Assembly (NCBI RefSeq): GCF_005937985.2
Contig: NZ_CP042172.1
Location: 3,286,001-3,350,000, forward strand
Reading direction: 5' to 3'
Origin: Arthrobacter sp. KBS0702
GTDB lineage: Bacteria; Actinomycetota; Actinomycetes; Actinomycetales; Micrococcaceae
DNA length: 64,000 bases
The position numbers and the translations under genes are program-made. The stretch's first letter is position 1; each line of letters starts with the position of its first letter. The notes below the pieces were generated by a model. The model had not been told where the DNA came from. It worked only from the letters and a program-made list of their open reading frames with translations, and searched no databases. Positions 25,744 to 34,724 of this stretch are shown here, in pieces.

Positions 25744-26793
25744 CTAGGCCGGGTAGATCGACACCGCGGCCGCCTTGACCACAAAGTAGGCCCGCACCCC
25801 CGGTGCCAGGCCAAGATCGGCCGACGCGGCGGGGGTGACGTCCGCGGACAGCTCACCGGCCCGGACGCGGATCTGGTCACCGTGGGGTTCCAGGTCGGTG
25901 ACGGTGACCGGGAAGGAGTTGCGCGGGCTGCCGTGCGCTTCGTCGAGGAAGACGGAGACGGCCGACGGCGGGAAGGCCGCCACGCCGCTCTGGCCGGGAA
26001 CCGGCGGATCCTCGTGCCTGCCGGCGAAGTCCTGGCCCGCGGCGGTCCGGAGCCCCGTCCGGGTGACAGTCCCGGCCACGAGGTTCAACCCGGCCAGCCC
26101 TGCGGCGAAGCGGCTGCGGGGCCGCTGCAGCACGTCCCGGGTGGGGCCGTCCTCGGTGATCCGGCCCCCCTCCAGCACGATCACCCGATCGGCGAGCATG
26201 TAGGCGTCCAGCACATCGTGCGTAACGATGATGGCCCGGCGCCGGGCCAGGACCCGTTTCAGCAGGCGCCGCAGCAGCGGCGCGGCGTGGACGTCGAGGG
26301 CAGCCATCGGCTCGTCCAGCAGCAGCAGCCCCGGGTCGGCGGCCAGCGCCCGGGCCACCGCCACCCGCTGGGCCTGGCCCCCGGAGAGTTCCGCGGGCCG
26401 ACGGCCGGCAAGATCCGAGGCGTCGACCTCCACCAGCCAGCCCCTGGCTGCTTCCCTCGCCTGGGCCCGTGGAACACCGGCGCTCCGGGGACCGAACGCG
26501 ACGTTTTCGAGCGCGCTCAGGTGCGGGAACAGCAGCGGTTCCTGGGCCAGCAGGGCGGTGCCGCGGCGGTGCGGCGGGGTCCAGGTGCTCTGCCCGGGCC
26601 CGAGCTCGAAGAGGACCCGTCCGTCCACCTCCGCCCGGCCGGTATCGGGGCGGAGCAGGCCGGCCACCACGGAGAGCAGGGTGGACTTGCCGGCCCCGTT
26701 CGGCCCAAGCACCGCCACGGTCTCCGCTTCCCCGAGGGCCAGCGAGACATCAAAGCCGCGGGCAGCGACGGCGGCGTCGAACGTGAACGTCAT
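25744..26793 (-). CDS. modC: Molybdate ABC transporter ATP-binding protein
   Basis: 349 residues. Walker [12 protein letters not shown], signature [16 protein letters not shown], Walker [13 protein letters not shown] and the H-loop VTHDVLDAY are present. A C-terminal extension (about 260-349) carries TOBE/Mop-like strands ([17 protein letters not shown]) that bind molybdate in ModC proteins. Last gene of a four-gene overlapping operon; its start overlaps modB by 4 nt. Confidence 0.92.
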   Translation of the reverse strand: MTFTFDAAVAARGFDVSLALGEAETVAVLGPNGAGKSTLLSVVAGLLRPDTGRAEVDGRVLFELGPGQSTWTPPHRRGTALLAQEPLLFPHLSALENVAFGPRSAGVPRAQAREAARGWLVEVDASDLAGRRPAELSGGQAQRVAVARALAADPGLLLLDEPMAALDVHAAPLLRRLLKRVLARRRAIIVTHDVLDAYMLADRVIVLEGGRITEDGPTRDVLQRPRSRFAAGLAGLNLVAGTVTRTGLRTAAGQDFAGRHEDPPVPGQSGVAAFPPSAVSVFLDEAHGSPRNSFPVTVTDLEPHGDQIRVRAGELSADVTPAASADLGLAPGVRAYFVVKAAAVSIYPA

Positions 26794-27635
26794 GGCCGCT
26801 CCCGCCCCGCCGCCGCAGGGCTGGGCGCAGCGCTGGCCGCCGGGCGCCCGGCGGGCGAGGGGCCGCGGTAGCTCAGCCCGACGACGATGACCGCCACCGC
26901 GACGAGCAGCAGCGAGAGTGCGACGGCGGCGTCGGCGTCAGTTTCGCGCTGCAGGTAGATCTCCAGCGGCAGGGTGCGGGTGACGCCCTGGAGACTGCCG
27001 GCGAAAGTGAGGGTGGCGCCGAATTCGCCGAGGCTGCGGGCGAAGGAGAGGACCGCTCCGGACGCGAGGCCGGGCAGCACCAGCGGCAGGGTGACACGGC
27101 GCAGCACGGTGGTGGGGCGGGCGCCGAGAGTGGCGGCCACGGCTTCGTACCGGCTTCCCGCGGAGCGGAGGGCACCCTCGAGGCTGACCACGAGGAACGG
27201 CAACGCCACGAAGGCCTGGGCGAGCACCACCGCCGTCGTCGAGAACGCGACCTGGATCCCGGCGACCTCGAGGCTCCGGCCCAGCAGCCCCTGCCGGCCG
27301 AAGGTATAAAGCAGGGCGATGCCGCCCACCACCGGGGGCAGCACCAGCGGCAGCAGCACGAAGGAGCGCAGCAGCCGCTGGCCCGGGAAGTCAGCGCGGG
27401 CCAGCACCAGGGCCAGCGGGACCCCGAGGAGCACACAGAGCGCGGTGCTCGCCGCGGCCGTCCGCAGGCTCAGTCCCAGGGCGGTGAGCGAGGCGTCCGA
27501 GGTCAGGAGCGGGATGAACTGTGCCCACTTGACCCGGGCCACCATGGCCGCGAGCGGCAGCAGGATAAACAGGGCCCCGGCGGCGGCGATACCCAGCACC
27601 CAGCGCGGAATGCCGCTGTAGCCGTGCCGCGTCAC
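26790..27635 (-). CDS. modB: Molybdate ABC transporter permease
   Basis: 281 residues with about five to six membrane helices. The EAA loop that contacts ModC is [27 protein letters not shown], followed by [18 protein letters not shown], characteristic of ModB/CysW permeases. The N-terminus ([22 protein letters not shown]) is the first helix and the Pro/Ala-rich C-terminus is cytoplasmic. Overlaps modA and modC by 4 nt on either side. Confidence 0.93.
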   Translation of the reverse strand: MTRHGYSGIPRWVLGIAAAGALFILLPLAAMVARVKWAQFIPLLTSDASLTALGLSLRTAAASTALCVLLGVPLALVLARADFPGQRLLRSFVLLPLVLPPVVGGIALLYTFGRQGLLGRSLEVAGIQVAFSTTAVVLAQAFVALPFLVVSLEGALRSAGSRYEAVAATLGARPTTVLRRVTLPLVLPGLASGAVLSFARSLGEFGATLTFAGSLQGVTRTLPLEIYLQRETDADAAVALSLLLVAVAVIVVGLSYRGPSPAGRPAASAAPSPAAAGRERP

Positions 27636-28402
27636 GGGCGGCCGAAGCCCGCGTCGGCGAGGATCTTCTGCCCCTCGGATCCGGTGACCAGGGCGACGAA
27701 GGCTGCCGCGAGCTCCTTGTTCCTGCTCGCGCTCACCCCGGCAATCGGATATTTGTTGACGGCATAAGCGGACTCGGGGAAGGCGATCCCCTTGACCTTG
27801 TCTCCGGCGGCCTTGACGTCGGTGACGTAGACGAGCCCGGCGTCGGCCTCCCCGGAAGTGACTTTGCCCAGCACATCCGTGACGGCGGATTCCTCGCTGA
27901 CCGGCTTCAGCGCCACGCCGGCCCGGCCCGCAATCGTCGCGGCGGCCGCACCGCAGGGGACCTGGGCCGCGCAGACCACCAGCCTGGTCCCCGGCCTGGC
28001 GAGATCGGCGAAGGAGCCGATGTTCGCGGGGTTGGCCGGCGGGACGGCGATGGTCAGGACGTTGCTGGCGAAGTCGCTGGGAGCACCCTCCACCAGGGCG
28101 GCGTCCGCGACTTTGGCCATATTCTTCCGGTCCGCAGAGGCGAAGACATCCGCCGGGGCGCCCTGGCTGAGCTGGGTGGCGAGGTCGGCGGACCCTGCGA
28201 AGCTGAGCGCGACCCTGGTCCCGGGGTGGCTGGCCTCAAACTCCCGGGCCAACGCCGTGAACGGCGCCTTCAGCGACGCCGCGGCGAACACCGTCAGGGT
28301 TTTGCCGGCCCCGCTCCCGCCGTCGGGGGCGGCACAGCCGGCGGCCCCGGCTGCCAGGGCCACCGCCAGCAGGAGCGCGGCTGCCTTGCCGTGCCGTCTC
28401 AT
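27632..28402 (-). CDS. modA: Molybdate-binding lipoprotein
   Basis: 256 residues. Lipoprotein signal: [18 protein letters not shown] with C23 as lipidation site. Ligand-binding motifs of ModA are seen: [40 protein letters not shown] (oxyanion serines), [11 protein letters not shown], and [27 protein letters not shown]. As in other Gram-positives it is held to the membrane outside. Overlaps its neighbours by 4 nt. Confidence 0.94.
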   Translation of the reverse strand: MRRHGKAAALLLAVALAAGAAGCAAPDGGSGAGKTLTVFAAASLKAPFTALAREFEASHPGTRVALSFAGSADLATQLSQGAPADVFASADRKNMAKVADAALVEGAPSDFASNVLTIAVPPANPANIGSFADLARPGTRLVVCAAQVPCGAAAATIAGRAGVALKPVSEESAVTDVLGKVTSGEADAGLVYVTDVKAAGDKVKGIAFPESAYAVNKYPIAGVSASRNKELAAAFVALVTGSEGQKILADAGFGRP

Positions 28403-28809
28403 ATCAAGGCCCTTCCGTGCGGGCTTTCGATGATCACCGTCGTGGCCTTGACGACGGCGGTGGCCACCGAGCCGAGTTCAAGCCCCAGTTCGCGGACTGC
28501 CTCGCTGCTCATCAGGGAGACAACCCGGAACGGCCCGCACTGCAGTTCCACCTGGGCCATGACGGTGTCCGCGGTGATGGCGGTGACCAGCCCGACAAAA
28601 CGGTTCCGGGCCGAGCTCCCGGCCCGGGCCGGGTCATCCGGAAGTTTCGCCTGCTCCCGGGCGAGGGTCGCGAGCTCCAGACCGTCGACCGCGAGCCGGC
28701 CCGACTCATCCTTGAGCGGCGTAAGGCTGCCATTCTCGGTCCAGCGCCGGACAGTGTCGTCGCTGACGCCGAGGAACCGCGCGGCTTCGGAAACGCGAAT
28801 ACGAGTCAT
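28399..28809 (-). CDS. Molybdate-responsive regulator: excisionase/MerR-like HTH plus one Mop domain
   Basis: 136 residues. The N-terminal 55 residues are a MerR/excisionase-like helix-turn-helix (IRVSEAARFLGVSDDTVRRWTENGSL). The C-terminal 70 residues (RNRFVGLVTAITADTVMAQVELQCGPFRVVSLMSSEAVRELGLELGSVATAVVKATTVII) form a single TOBE/Mop domain that binds oxyanions. This is a compact alternative to ModE. It leads the mod operon, and a perfect palindrome overlaps its start codon, so autoregulated control of modABC is likely. Confidence 0.88.
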   Translation of the reverse strand: MTRIRVSEAARFLGVSDDTVRRWTENGSLTPLKDESGRLAVDGLELATLAREQAKLPDDPARAGSSARNRFVGLVTAITADTVMAQVELQCGPFRVVSLMSSEAVRELGLELGSVATAVVKATTVIIESPHGRALI

Positions 28810-28829
28810 ACGGACACTGTAGTCCGTAT
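28808..28829. promoter_or_regulatory. 22-bp palindromic operator over the start of the mod operon
   Basis: ATACGGAC (28808-28815) and GTCCGTAT (28822-28829) are exact reverse complements around ACTGTA. The start codon of the regulator (28809-28807) lies at one edge. On the minus strand TACAGT in the centre ends 6 nt before the ATG and would be the -10 of a leaderless promoter, so a protein bound here would cover the -10. Confidence 0.65.
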
Positions 28830-28972
28830 TTGCGTCAATCTACTCGGCCGAAGCCCTCATCTTCGGGACACGCCGGGGTTGCGGCGGGAAGCGGGAAGCT
28901 GTAGCCCTGCCCGTCCATCAGCCGTACGATTTTGGGGTGGGGTGGAGCCGCGGTCGGCTAGGGAGCACTGCC

Positions 28973-30307
28973 ATGAAATGGGTCAGGCCGGACAGCACGG
29001 ATTATGACGAAACTCGAAAGCTCTTCAACGCGATGATCGACCGGCGCCCGGCCGTCATCGCCCAATGCGCGGATGCAGCCGACGTGGCCGATGCCTTGGC
29101 CTACGCCCGGGACAACAGCCTCGACGTCGCGGTCCGGGCCGGCGGCCATTCCGTGGCCGGCATGTCCACCAACGACGACGGGCTGGTGGTGGATGTCCGG
29201 CCGATGAAGTCCATCACGGTGGATCGGGAGAACCAGACCGTCTCGGTGGGGGCCGGCGTCAACTGGGGCGAGTTCGACCGCGCCACCCAGGAACACGGCC
29301 TCGCCACCACCGGTGGACGGGCCTCCAGCACCGGGGTGGCCGGATTCACCCTGGGCGGCGGCTCGGGGTGGCTGGAACGCTCGTTCGGCTTCGCCTGCGA
29401 CAACCTGCTGTCGGTGGACCTCGTGACGGCGGCGGGCGAACGCGTCACCGCAAGCGCGCAGGAGAACCCCGAACTTTTCTGGGCGCTGCACGGGGGCGGC
29501 GGGAACTTCGGCGTCGCGACCGGCTTTACTTTCCGGCTACACGAGCTGGGGCCCACGGTGCAGGCCGGCCTGATGCTCTGGCCCGGGGCCGCCTCCGCGG
29601 ACCTCGCGCGTGCCTACCGGGACCTTTCGCTGGCCGCGCCGGACGCCGTCGGCAGTGCCCTCGTCTACCTGACGGCGCCGCCGGAACCTTTTGTCCCGGA
29701 GGACATGGTCGGCAAGCAGGCCGTTGGCCTCGCCTACCTCTACGCCGGCGATCCGGCTGCCGGGGCTGAGCACGCTGCCCCTTTCCGCGAACTCGGCCCG
29801 GCCGTGGACCTGGTCGGCGACATGAACTACGCCGACTTCCAGTGCATGATCGACGACCCGCCCAACCTCTACAACTACTGGAGTGCGGACTACCACGACG
29901 AGTTGCCGGACGCAGCCCTGGACGTGATCGTGGACTCGGCGCGGCGCCTTCCGGGCGCGCACTCCCAGCAGCTCGTCGCCCGCTGGGGCGGCGCGGTCGC
30001 GGGACCGGCCGCCGCCGGCACGCCGCTGCAGAACCGCGGCGCCAAGTGGGTCACGCACCCCTTCGGCATCGAGGAGACGCCGGAGGGCGGCCAGCAGGCC
30101 AAAGCCTGGGTGAAGAGGTTCCGCCAGGACATCGCCCCGTACGCCAACGGCGGCGTGTGGCTGAACTTCGTTGGGGACGAGGGCGCGGACCGCGTGCGGG
30201 CGGCCTTCGGCGAGGACAACTACGCCCGGCTGGCGCGGGTAAAGCGCGAGTTTGATCCGGGCAACGTCTTCCGCGGCAACCAGAACATCCTGCCGGCCGC
30301 CTCGTAG
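28973..30307 (+). CDS. FAD-binding (berberine-bridge-enzyme-like) oxidoreductase
   Basis: 444 residues from ATG 28973, with AGGGAG 9 nt upstream; an in-frame start at 28937 has no ribosome site. The FAD domain opens with DVAVRAGGHSVAGMSTNDDGLVVDV, where the His in GGH is the usual covalent flavin attachment residue. GGGSGWLERSFGFACDNLLSVDLVTA carries a cysteine that could be a second link. The C-terminal BBE domain ends WLNFVGDEGADRVRAAFGEDNYARLARVKREFDPGNVFRGNQNI. The family oxidises carbohydrates, phenols or alkaloids with oxygen. There is no signal peptide. Confidence 0.9.
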   Translation: MKWVRPDSTDYDETRKLFNAMIDRRPAVIAQCADAADVADALAYARDNSLDVAVRAGGHSVAGMSTNDDGLVVDVRPMKSITVDRENQTVSVGAGVNWGEFDRATQEHGLATTGGRASSTGVAGFTLGGGSGWLERSFGFACDNLLSVDLVTAAGERVTASAQENPELFWALHGGGGNFGVATGFTFRLHELGPTVQAGLMLWPGAASADLARAYRDLSLAAPDAVGSALVYLTAPPEPFVPEDMVGKQAVGLAYLYAGDPAAGAEHAAPFRELGPAVDLVGDMNYADFQCMIDDPPNLYNYWSADYHDELPDAALDVIVDSARRLPGAHSQQLVARWGGAVAGPAAAGTPLQNRGAKWVTHPFGIEETPEGGQQAKAWVKRFRQDIAPYANGGVWLNFVGDEGADRVRAAFGEDNYARLARVKREFDPGNVFRGNQNILPAAS

Positions 30308-30316
30308 ACTGCCTGC

Positions 30317-31183
30317 ATGATCTACCTTGATCCGCCGTTGTGGCCCGCGCACGGGACCCACTTTTCGCACCTCATCTCCGACAACTCCCTGGCCGAACTG
30401 CATGCCTTCGCCCGCGCCGCGGGCATCCCTGAGCGGGCGTTCGACGGCGACCACTACGACGTGGCCGAGGCCCGCTACGGGGCGCTCGTGGCCGCGGGCG
30501 CGGTCCCGGTGGAGGGCCGGGTCCTGGTCCGCAAGCTGATCGAAAGCGGCCTGCGGATCCCGGCGCGGCGGCGCAATGGATCCCTGAAGCTGCCGCTGCT
30601 GACCCGGTGGAACGAGGTGCTCCCGGGCCACGATGCGCTCTTCCTGGACCTGCTGGACCGCTGGGGAGAGGAGCACCGGAAGTACCACGGCCGCACGCAT
30701 CTGCTCGCCGTGCTGGAGGCCCTCGACCTGCTGGCGGCGCCGGCACGCCCGTCCCGGACCGTACTGCTCGCGGCCTGGTTCCATGACGCCGTCTACCGCG
30801 GCATCGCCGGCGAAGACGAAGAAGAATCGGCCCGGCTTGCGGAGGAACGGCTGGAGCACGCCCGGATGCCGGCGGACGAGGTGGAGGAGGTCGCGCGGCT
30901 GGTCAGGATGACGGCGGAGCACCGACCGGATCCCGACGACGAGCCGGCCGCCCTGCTCAGCGATGCCGATCTCTCCGTCCTGGCCGGGGAGCCGGCGGCC
31001 TACGCCCGCTACCTCGCGGCCGTCCGGGAAGACTTCGCGCACATCGGCGACGCCGACTTCGCCGCCGGGCGCGCCGCCGTCGTCCGCCAGCTGCTGGAGC
31101 TGGACCCGCTCTTCCACACCGCACGCGGCCGCGAGCTGTGGCAGGACGCGGCCCGGCGAAACCTGCAAAGCGAACTGGACTAG
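30317..31183 (+). CDS. DUF4031-HD domain protein
   Basis: 288 residues. N-terminal DUF4031 (about 1-80): MIYLDPPLWPAHGTHFSHLISD...FDGDHYDVAEARYGALVAAGAVPVEGRVLVRKL. C-terminal HD-type predicted metal-dependent phosphohydrolase (about 110-288): YHGRTHLLAVLEAL, AWFHDAVYRG with the HD pair, and MTAEHRPDPDD, with LLSDADLSVLAG supplying a further acidic ligand. The two domains are probably fused because DUF4031 alone often sits beside HD genes. TAGACT (30305-30310) ends 6 nt before the ATG: leaderless. Followed by a hairpin at 31191. Confidence 0.85.
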   Translation: MIYLDPPLWPAHGTHFSHLISDNSLAELHAFARAAGIPERAFDGDHYDVAEARYGALVAAGAVPVEGRVLVRKLIESGLRIPARRRNGSLKLPLLTRWNEVLPGHDALFLDLLDRWGEEHRKYHGRTHLLAVLEALDLLAAPARPSRTVLLAAWFHDAVYRGIAGEDEEESARLAEERLEHARMPADEVEEVARLVRMTAEHRPDPDDEPAALLSDADLSVLAGEPAAYARYLAAVREDFAHIGDADFAAGRAAVVRQLLELDPLFHTARGRELWQDAARRNLQSELD

Positions 31184-31190
31184 TCCGGTT

Positions 31191-31208
31191 CCGGCGCCCG
31201 AGCGCCGG
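31191..31208 (+). terminator. Hairpin after the DUF4031-HD gene
   Basis: CCGGCGC (31191-31197), loop CCGA, GCGCCGG (31202-31208). Starts 8 nt after the stop codon. No U-run follows, so termination strength is uncertain. Confidence 0.5.
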
Positions 31209-31263
31209 GCAATAGACGGCGACCCCTTGCGCCACAAAGGGCTAGATTGCTAGCATCCTAGCC

Positions 31264-31416
31264 ATGACAGAGAAAGTGCAGTTCAACGTCTATCTGCCGG
31301 CGCCGCTGGTGAAGCGGGTCAAGCACGCCGCCATCGAGGAGGGCCTGTCATTGTCCGCCTTTGTGGAAGAGGTATTGGCCCGGACCCTGGACTCGAAGAA
31401 AGGCAACAGCGAATGA
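31264..31416 (+). CDS. 50-residue ribbon-helix-helix protein
   Basis: ATG 31264, TGA 31414-31416. Sequence begins [19 protein letters not shown], a beta-strand with alternating residues followed by [22 protein letters not shown], the two helices of an RHH/CopG-like fold. Such small proteins are DNA-binding dimers or antitoxins. The stop overlaps the start of the VOC gene (ATGA). TAGCAT at 31251-31256 ends 7 nt before the ATG. Possible autorepressor of the pair; no toxin is next to it. Confidence 0.75.
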   Translation: MTEKVQFNVYLPAPLVKRVKHAAIEEGLSLSAFVEEVLARTLDSKKGNSE

Positions 31417-31811
31417 GAATCACCCCGATCCGCTTCGTGCGCGACGTTGAGGCCTCCCGCGCCTTCTACGCAGTGCTGGGCCTGGCTGAACGGACTGAGG
31501 CGACGAGCGGCACCTGGGCCGACCTCGGTGCGGCCGGCGGCTCGCTGGGACTGCACGTCGCACGGCACCCCGGAACGCACGACGACGCCGGAGCGGTGGC
31601 CCTGCAGTTCACCAGCGACGAGCGCCTCGACGCGGTGGCGGAGCGCCTGGCCGCCGCCGGCTACGAGCCCTCGCCCATCGTGGACGAAACTTTCGGACGC
31701 TTCTTTACCGTGCAGGATCCGGACGGCTACCGCATCCAGGTCAACGAGGCCGACGAGGACCTTCAGGGTCTCAGCTACGAAATCCGCGAGTCCGCGGCGC
31801 TGAAACCGTAG
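31413..31811 (+). CDS. VOC family protein, coupled to the RHH gene
   Basis: 132 residues, single VOC domain: [25 protein letters not shown], central [25 protein letters not shown] and [19 protein letters not shown]. It could bind a metal through the conserved Glu near the C-terminus. ATGA overlap with the RHH gene means the two are made together. Substrate unknown; drug or toxin binding and dioxygenase activity are both possible in this fold. Confidence 0.85.
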   Translation: MRITPIRFVRDVEASRAFYAVLGLAERTEATSGTWADLGAAGGSLGLHVARHPGTHDDAGAVALQFTSDERLDAVAERLAAAGYEPSPIVDETFGRFFTVQDPDGYRIQVNEADEDLQGLSYEIRESAALKP

Positions 31812-31834
31812 CCGCAATCACGTCGCGGGGTCAC

Positions 31835-32323
31835 TTAGGTGCCGCGGCGGAGATATTCGGCAAGTCGGTCGAAGGACTCCCGCCAGCCGGTGCCGTTGCT
31901 GTCCCGGTTTTCCGCCGAGTCAAAGGGCCCCTGCGTGAACGTCATCCGGGTGCCGCCGTCGATCTCCTCCAGCCGGAACGCCACCTCGGTCTCGAAGCCC
32001 CTGGTCCCATCCGGCTTGTCCCAGGCATGGGTGAACACGAACAGATGGGGCGGCTCGATGTCCGTGTGGACGCCGCTCCACCAGTACTCCTGCCCGGTGG
32101 CGTCCTGGACCAGGCAGGCGCGGTAGAGGCCGCCGATTTCAAGGTCGGCGTCGATGCTTTCCCGCGGGGCGTGGAACCCCCGCGGACCCCACCATGCGGG
32201 CGCCTGGTCCGCGTCGGTCAGGGCTGACCAGACCGCCGCGATCGGGACCTGGAACTCGCGGGTGATGACCAGCATCAGCTCATCGTCGCTGGGCGATCCT
32301 TCCGGAAACGTTGACTCTGGCAC
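31835..32323 (-). CDS. SRPBCC (AHSA1-type START-like) protein
   Basis: 162 residues from a GTG at 32323 with GAGGAAGAG just upstream. LVITREFQVPIAAVWSALTDADQAPAWWGPRGF is the typical AHSA1/CalC opening, HAWDKPDGTRGFETEVAFRLEEIDGGTRMTFTQGPF the central sheet, and WRESFDRLAEYL the long C-terminal helix lining the ligand cavity. Family members bind hydrophobic ligands; no specific role can be assigned. Convergent with the VOC gene. Confidence 0.88.
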   Translation of the reverse strand: MPESTFPEGSPSDDELMLVITREFQVPIAAVWSALTDADQAPAWWGPRGFHAPRESIDADLEIGGLYRACLVQDATGQEYWWSGVHTDIEPPHLFVFTHAWDKPDGTRGFETEVAFRLEEIDGGTRMTFTQGPFDSAENRDSNGTGWRESFDRLAEYLRRGT

Positions 32324-32368
32324 TGCGCTCTTCCTCGGTTTCCTCGTGGTGGTGGGCCCGGGCCGGCC

Positions 32369-32770
32369 TTAGCGGTAGCCGGTCACAAAGGGCCGATCGG
32401 TGGGAACGATCTGCTTGCCCAGCGGCATCAGTGACACCGGGATGAGCTTGAGGTTGGCGATGGCCAGCGGGATGCCGATGATGGTGATCGCCATGGCGAA
32501 CGCCGTAATGACGTGACCGATCGCGATCCAGATGCCGGCCACTAGCAGCCAGATGACGTTTCCGAGCAGGGTAAAGACGCCGTTGCCGCCGGGCTTGTCC
32601 ACCACCATGCGGCCAAAGGGCCACAGGGTGTAGGAGGCGATCCGGAACGAAGCCAACCCCCACGGAATGGTGATGACCAGCAGGCAGCAGACGATGCCGG
32701 CAAGGAAGTATCCCAGCGCCAGCCAGAGGCCACCGAAAACCAGCCAGATGATGTTGAGCAGTGTCTTCAT
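32369..32770 (-). CDS. YccF-domain inner membrane protein
   Basis: 133 residues, made of two YccF repeats: LLNIIWLVFGGLWLALGYFLAGIVCCLLVITIPWGLASFRIA and LLGNVIWLLVAGIWIAIGHVITAFAMAITIIGIPLAIANLKL, each with two helices and the I(T)IPWGLA/IIGIPLAIA turn. WPFGRMVVD and LMPLGKQIV follow each repeat. Function unknown. GGAG lies before the ATG. Confidence 0.9.
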   Translation of the reverse strand: MKTLLNIIWLVFGGLWLALGYFLAGIVCCLLVITIPWGLASFRIASYTLWPFGRMVVDKPGGNGVFTLLGNVIWLLVAGIWIAIGHVITAFAMAITIIGIPLAIANLKLIPVSLMPLGKQIVPTDRPFVTGYR

Positions 32771-32804
32771 GGCTCCATTGTCTCCCGCCGGCCGAGGATC
32801 CGGA

Positions 32805-32832
32805 TCAGGGGTTTGCCCTGAGCCGCCCCTGA
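32805..32832 (-). terminator. Hairpin directly after the YceI gene
   Basis: TCAGGGG (32805-32811) pairs with CCCCTGA (32826-32832). It starts right after the YceI stop on the minus strand and precedes the YccF gene by 35 nt. No U-run. Confidence 0.5.
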
Positions 32833-32833
32833 A

Positions 32834-33379
32834 TCAGGCCTGTTTGACCATCGCCGCTTCGACGTTGATCTTGACCTTGTCGCTGACCAGCAGTCCGCCG
32901 GCTTCGAGGGCGGCGTTCCAGGTCAGCCCGAATTCCTTGCGGCTGATGTCGGCCTCGGCACTGAAGCCTGCGCGGGTCGCGCCGAAAGGGTCCACCGCGA
33001 CGCCGGTGAACTCGACTTCCAGCTCCACCGGCTTGGTGACGCCCCGGATGGTGAGGTCACCGGTGAGCACGTAGTCCTCGCCGTCGCCCCTGACCGACGT
33101 CGCGCGGAATGTCATCTCGGGGAAGTTCTCGACGTCGAAGAAGTCGGGTCCGCGCACGTGGCTGTCGCGGTTGGCGTCGCCGGAATCGAAGCTGGCGGTC
33201 TTGATGGTGGCGTGCAGGCTGGCGTCGGCGAGGGAATCCCGGACGCGCGCCTCCGCCGAGGCCTCGTTGAAGCGGCCGCGGACTTTGCTGATTCCGGCGT
33301 GGCGGACACTGAAACCGATCTCACTGTGGGACATGTCCAACGTCCAGACACCGGGGGTTAATCCTTCGGGCAGGGTCAT
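32834..33379 (-). CDS. YceI-family polyisoprenoid-binding-like protein
   Basis: 181 residues; GAAGGAG is 7 nt from the ATG. Lipocalin-like YceI features: WTLDMSHSEIGFSVRHAGISKVRGRFNEAS, HVRGPDFFDVENFPEMTFRATSV, LTGDLTIRGVTKPVELEVEFTGV and SRKEFGLTWNAALEAGGLLVSDKVKI. There is no signal peptide, so it is cytoplasmic, unlike E. coli YceI. The family binds long isoprenoids or similar amphiphiles. Confidence 0.93.
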   Translation of the reverse strand: MTLPEGLTPGVWTLDMSHSEIGFSVRHAGISKVRGRFNEASAEARVRDSLADASLHATIKTASFDSGDANRDSHVRGPDFFDVENFPEMTFRATSVRGDGEDYVLTGDLTIRGVTKPVELEVEFTGVAVDPFGATRAGFSAEADISRKEFGLTWNAALEAGGLLVSDKVKINVEAAMVKQA

Positions 33380-33402
33380 CGCCGTTTCTCCTTCGCATCT
33401 AT

Positions 33403-33418
33403 GGCGGGCATGCCCGCC
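33403..33418. repeat. Solitary GGGCATGCCC palindrome upstream of the YceI gene
   Basis: GGCGGGCATGCCCGCC is a perfect 16-bp palindrome, 24 nt upstream of the YceI start codon. Its core equals that of the palindromes clustered at 17885-18240 and 23637-23935. The rest of the 33380-33628 gap shows no gene. Confidence 0.6.
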
Positions 33419-33628
33419 GGAACGGAAGTCCCAAGAAGCATGCTAACGAGGAAGCCCGGGTGGCGATAGATGTGCCGCCGGCCGCCGGGCACTGCGGCCA
33501 GCCGCCAGCAGCCCCATGACCTCTGGCTTCGGCCACGCGGCCGGGCTTACCCTAGGGCTAGCAGCCGCCGAGTTGTCCGTCGCTGCCTGGTCCCGCTGGC
33601 CGGGCTCAGACTCTTGATGTGAGGAATC

Positions 33629-34720
33629 GTGGCCGGATCATCCCTTTCACCGCGCAGGACAGGCGCTGCGGCGGCCCTGCTAGCGGCAGGCCTGCTGCTC
33701 GCCGCGTGCACCCCGGAGATTCCGCAGCCACCGCCGTCCAGTTCGGCGGGGCCTCCGACGTCGCCCGCCTCGCCGGTGCCCTCGCTCCCGCCCATCGAGG
33801 GCTCCTCCGTGCATTTCACCGCCCAGGGGGACACCGGCGTCGGTTCCGGCGCCCGGAAGGTGCTGGACGTGATCGCGCAGATCAAACCGCAAATGACCCT
33901 GGCCCTCGGGGATTACACCTACAAAGCGGGAATCGAGCAGCAGTTCTGCGACCTGGTGACCGAAAAGCTCGGGGCCGGCTTCCCCTACGAGGTCGTCACC
34001 GGCAACCACGAGAGTGACGGCCACGAGGGGGACATCGCCAACATCGTCAAGTGCCTGCCCAACAGGCTGCCCGGACTGCAGGGCGAATACGGCACGCAGT
34101 GGTACGTGGACGTCCCCGAAAAGAACCCGGTGGTGCGGATCGTCATGGTCTCGCCCGGCATCGACTTCCGCGGCGGGAAGCCGCTGGACTACTCCCGGGG
34201 CAGCGAGCGCTGGCGGTGGACCGCGGACGCGCTGGACGGGGCCAAGGCCCGCAATATCCCCTGGACGGTGGTGGGCATGCATGCCCCGTGCTTCAGCCTG
34301 GGCAACTACGGCTGCCAGCCCGGCGAGGAGTTCACCAACATGCTGATCGAGAAGAAGGTGGACCTGGTCCTGTCCGGCCACGACCACGTGTACCAGCGCA
34401 CGCACCAGCTGGGCCTTTCCGGAGGCTGCCCCGGCCTGGTCCCGACATCGTTCTCGGCACAGTGCCTGGCCGACACGGACAACACCATGGTGCAGGGGGC
34501 CGGGACGGTCTTTGTGGGCGTCGGCATCGGCGGCATCGGACACTACAACGTCCACGACGACGACCCCGAAGTCGGGTATTTCGCCAGCTGGTCAGGCAAG
34601 AACCGCAACGCCACGCTGGGCACCCTGGACGTAACGGCGGGGCAGGATTCCTTGACCGCGAGACTGGTTCCGGCCGAAGGCTACAGCCACACCGACGCCT
34701 TCGAGATCCGCCGGAGGTAG
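33629..34720 (+). CDS. Metallophosphoesterase lipoprotein
   Basis: 363 residues from GTG 33629 with GAGGAATC before it. Lipoprotein signal AAAALLAAGLLLAAC, lipidation at C27, then a Pro/Ser linker to about 55. The calcineurin-like domain shows FTAQGDTGV (D), LALGDYTYKAG (GD), VVTGNHESDGHEGD (GNHE), VVGMHAPCF (GxH) and VLSGHDHVYQRTHQL (GHxH), giving the two-metal site. Outward-facing phosphatase or phosphodiesterase; substrate unknown. Convergent with the GH16 lipoprotein at a 4-nt gap. Confidence 0.9.
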   Translation: MAGSSLSPRRTGAAAALLAAGLLLAACTPEIPQPPPSSSAGPPTSPASPVPSLPPIEGSSVHFTAQGDTGVGSGARKVLDVIAQIKPQMTLALGDYTYKAGIEQQFCDLVTEKLGAGFPYEVVTGNHESDGHEGDIANIVKCLPNRLPGLQGEYGTQWYVDVPEKNPVVRIVMVSPGIDFRGGKPLDYSRGSERWRWTADALDGAKARNIPWTVVGMHAPCFSLGNYGCQPGEEFTNMLIEKKVDLVLSGHDHVYQRTHQLGLSGGCPGLVPTSFSAQCLADTDNTMVQGAGTVFVGVGIGGIGHYNVHDDDPEVGYFASWSGKNRNATLGTLDVTAGQDSLTARLVPAEGYSHTDAFEIRRR

Positions 34721-34724
34721 CCGG

